A stretch of 44,983 nt of DNA from an uncultured Bacteroidota bacterium (GTDB lineage: Bacteria > Bacteroidota > Bacteroidia > Flavobacteriales_D > Sanyastnellaceae). Below are positions 43,269-44,983 of the stretch, one piece after another (position 1 is the stretch's first letter; each line of letters opens with the position of its first letter). A program made the translations under genes and the position numbers. The stretch lies in NCBI GenBank assembly GCA_903932685.1, contig CAIZGX010000059.1:1-44983 (forward strand), given 5' to 3'. The notes beneath the pieces are model-generated. The model saw nothing but the letters and a program-made list of their open reading frames with translations, ran no database searches and was not told where the DNA came from.

Positions 43269-44788
43269 TGTTTGAAGTGACGAACACCTGTCATGTACAT
43301 GGCTATGTTGTTCGCATTGCAATAGTCTATTGAAAGCTGATCTTTTATTGATCCCCCTGGTTGAACTACCGCAACAATGCCAGCGTGCTTCGCAATTTCT
43401 ACGCAGTCTGGAAAAGGAAAAAACGCATCGCTTGCCATGGCGCTGCCTTCTAGAGAAAAACCAAAGTGCTTCGCTTTTTCAATGGCTTGCTGAAGCGCAT
43501 CTACGCGAGAAGTTTGTCCAGTTCCACTTGCAAGCAAGGTGTTGTCTTTTGCAAATACGATTGTGTTACTCTTGGTATGCTTCACCAATTTATTTGCGAA
43601 AATCATATCTTCAATAGAAGCAGCATTGGCTTCGGTCAGTGTTGCGCATTTTAAGTCGGCTGATGATTCTGTTGCGTTGTCTTTTTCTTGAACCAAATAT
43701 CCATTCAAAATAGATCTTACTTGGGTTTGAAGAAGAGGTGTTTCTTTTATGATTAGAATAATGCGATTCGCTTTAGACTTCAACAATTCAACAGCTTCAC
43801 TCGAATAGGAAGGTGCAATAACTACTTCGCAAAAAAGCGAATTTATTTTTTCGGCTGTGGCGAAATCAATCTCGCCATTTGCAATTAGAACTCCACCAAA
43901 AGCTGAAGTGCTATCGCAAGCTAGGGCAGCTTCATAGGCTTCAACCATTGACAATCTTGTAGCGACGCCACAAGCGTTGTTGTGTTTTAGAATAGCAAAT
44001 GTTGGCGCGTTGTTTTTGAATTCAGCAATCAACTGAACCGCGGCTTCAACATCTAACAAATTATTATAGGAAAGTTCCTTTCCGTTAAGTTTCGTGAACA
44101 AAGCATCTAGATCGCCGAAAAAGCTTCCTTTCTGGTGTGGGTTTTCACCGTAACGCAAAACATGTGCATCACGAGAAGCAATGCGCAAAGATCCGTCTTC
44201 GTTTCCTTTAAAGTAAGCGTAGATAGCAGAGTCGTAATGTGAAGAAACTTCGAAGGCCTGCTTCGCGAAGAACTGTCTTTGCTCGAGGGAAGTCTCTCCC
44301 TTCTGATTGACTAGTAATTCATGAAGAGCGCTGTATTCATTTTTCGAAGGAACAATTACAACATCATTGAAATTTTTCGCGGCTCCACGAATAAGAGCAA
44401 TTCCACCAATGTCTATCTTTTCGATGGTGTCTTCATGTGAAGCTCCCGTAGCTACAGTCTTTTCAAACGGATATAAGTCAACAATTACGCAGTCAATTGC
44501 TTGTATATTGAATTTCGCGGCCTCTTCAAGGTCCTGTGCCTCATCTCTTCGGTACAAAATTCCGCCTAACACACCGGGATGAAGCGTCTTCACCCTTCCT
44601 CCAAAAATACTTGGATACCCCGTTAAATCTTCCACCGCTGTAACAGGGATGCCCATGTTTTCAATGAATGTTTGGGTTCCTCCGGTGCTATAAAGTGTAA
44701 TACCCAATTGATTCATTTGTTCAACAATTGGAGCTAAACCATCTTTATCGAACACGGAAATGAGAGCTGAAGAAATTCGTTTGTTCAC
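43265..44788 (-). CDS. purH: Bifunctional AICAR formyltransferase/IMP cyclohydrolase
   Basis: The 507-residue product performs the last two steps of purine synthesis, forming IMP. The N-terminal cyclohydrolase domain starts RISSALISVFDKDGLAPIV, with STGGTQTFIENMGI and GGRVKTLHPGVLGGIL following. The C-terminal transformylase domain contains ILKHNNACGVA with its lysine-histidine pair, and 'SDAFFPFPDCVEIAKHAGIVAVVQPGGS' near the end. The start codon is GTG at 44788. No ATG lies between the upstream region and the conserved SALISVFDK, and the resulting N-terminus has normal length. A possible -7 box TAAATTCG lies at 44815-44808. Confidence 0.96.
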   Translation of the reverse strand: MNKRISSALISVFDKDGLAPIVEQMNQLGITLYSTGGTQTFIENMGIPVTAVEDLTGYPSIFGGRVKTLHPGVLGGILYRRDEAQDLEEAAKFNIQAIDCVIVDLYPFEKTVATGASHEDTIEKIDIGGIALIRGAAKNFNDVVIVPSKNEYSALHELLVNQKGETSLEQRQFFAKQAFEVSSHYDSAIYAYFKGNEDGSLRIASRDAHVLRYGENPHQKGSFFGDLDALFTKLNGKELSYNNLLDVEAAVQLIAEFKNNAPTFAILKHNNACGVATRLSMVEAYEAALACDSTSAFGGVLIANGEIDFATAEKINSLFCEVVIAPSYSSEAVELLKSKANRIILIIKETPLLQTQVRSILNGYLVQEKDNATESSADLKCATLTEANAASIEDMIFANKLVKHTKSNTIVFAKDNTLLASGTGQTSRVDALQQAIEKAKHFGFSLEGSAMASDAFFPFPDCVEIAKHAGIVAVVQPGGSIKDQLSIDYCNANNIAMYMTGVRHFKH

Positions 44789-44900
44789 GGCGTTGTAAAT
44801 TAAGTCGCGAATTTACAATGTAAATCAGGGCTTTAGCCTTGCTTTTTTCAACAACCCTGTATTATTGTGGTTTTTTAGTTTTGTTCCACTTTTCAAACCT

Positions 44901-44926
44901 TATCTTTGACTATAACTAAAAGGAGA
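44901..44926 (+). promoter_or_regulatory. -7 box and strong ribosome binding site for a gene at the right edge
   Basis: TATCTTTG at 44901-44908 matches TAnnTTTG exactly, with TTTG 17 bases upstream at 44880-44883 as a slightly close -33 element. AGGAGA at 44921-44926 is a strong Shine-Dalgarno sequence, unusual for this window. Confidence 0.5.
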
Positions 44927-44933
44927 CCACACA

Positions 44934-44983
44934 TTGGCATTTTCACTCGGTAATCAAGCACACCCGTTTTTCGATACGTTGAA
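44934..44983 (+). CDS. Start of an unidentified gene, runs off right edge
   Basis: TTG at 44934 lies seven bases after AGGAGA and opens a frame that stays open to the window end, reading (M)AFSLGNQAHPFFDTL. I do not recognise the protein. The promoter-like TATCTTTG and the ribosome binding site in front support a real start, but only 16 codons are visible. It is divergent from purH. Confidence 0.45.
   Translation, partial: MAFSLGNQAHPFFDTL

Overview
The window comes from a Bacteroidota chromosome, most like Flavobacteriales. The gene order CBS-nadK-porG-uppS-bamA-ompH-ompH-murI is typical of that phylum. So are acpP-fabF-rnc, the type IX secretion protein PorG, -7 promoter boxes of the TAnnTTTG form, and the general lack of Shine-Dalgarno sequences. 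The DNA is almost fully coding. No mobile elements, CRISPR arrays or rRNA genes were seen, and no stretch over 300 bases lacks a gene. The assignment rests on gene content and motifs read by eye.

Left part (1-10287). A lysine-rich, histone H1-like protein runs off the left edge and is built on a 39-bp tandem repeat. It follows ileS, whose HIGH motif is rearranged to GIHH. tRNA-Leu(UAG) and a strong hairpin terminator lie upstream of ileS. On the plus strand are an outer-membrane barrel candidate and a secreted helix-hairpin-helix protein. On the minus strand are a cystathionine gamma-synthase/lyase family gene followed by kynurenine 3-monooxygenase, with rimK upstream of the pair.

Polysaccharide locus (10353-25311, minus). 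Thirteen tightly packed or overlapping genes run from a ThiF-rhodanese fusion through a gene of unknown function, a WbpB-WbpD-WbpE-like nucleotide-sugar module, three glycosyltransferases, an acyltransferase and an O-antigen polymerase to a glycosyltransferase, an asparagine synthetase-type amidotransferase and a last glycosyltransferase. Together they suggest a surface glycan containing a 2,3-diacetamido-2,3-dideoxy-uronic acid, probably amidated. The flippase, initiating transferase and UDP-GlcNAc dehydrogenase are not in this window.

Middle (25443-32881, plus). Fatty-acid genes acpP and fabF, rnc, a Kbl-like glycine C-acetyltransferase and a FAD-dependent amine oxidase-like enzyme come first. 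They are followed by a probable signalling operon: a YfiR-like periplasmic protein, a secreted repeat protein, and a membrane-bound SpoIIE-type phosphatase with an extracytoplasmic sensor region. This trio is the best candidate for a little-described system here.

Right part (32886-44983). A two-domain universal stress protein, an alpha/beta hydrolase and pdxJ lie on the minus strand. The envelope biogenesis cluster from the CBS protein to murI lies on the plus strand. purH is convergent with murI. The last 50 bases hold the start of a possible unidentified gene with an unusually strong ribosome binding site.
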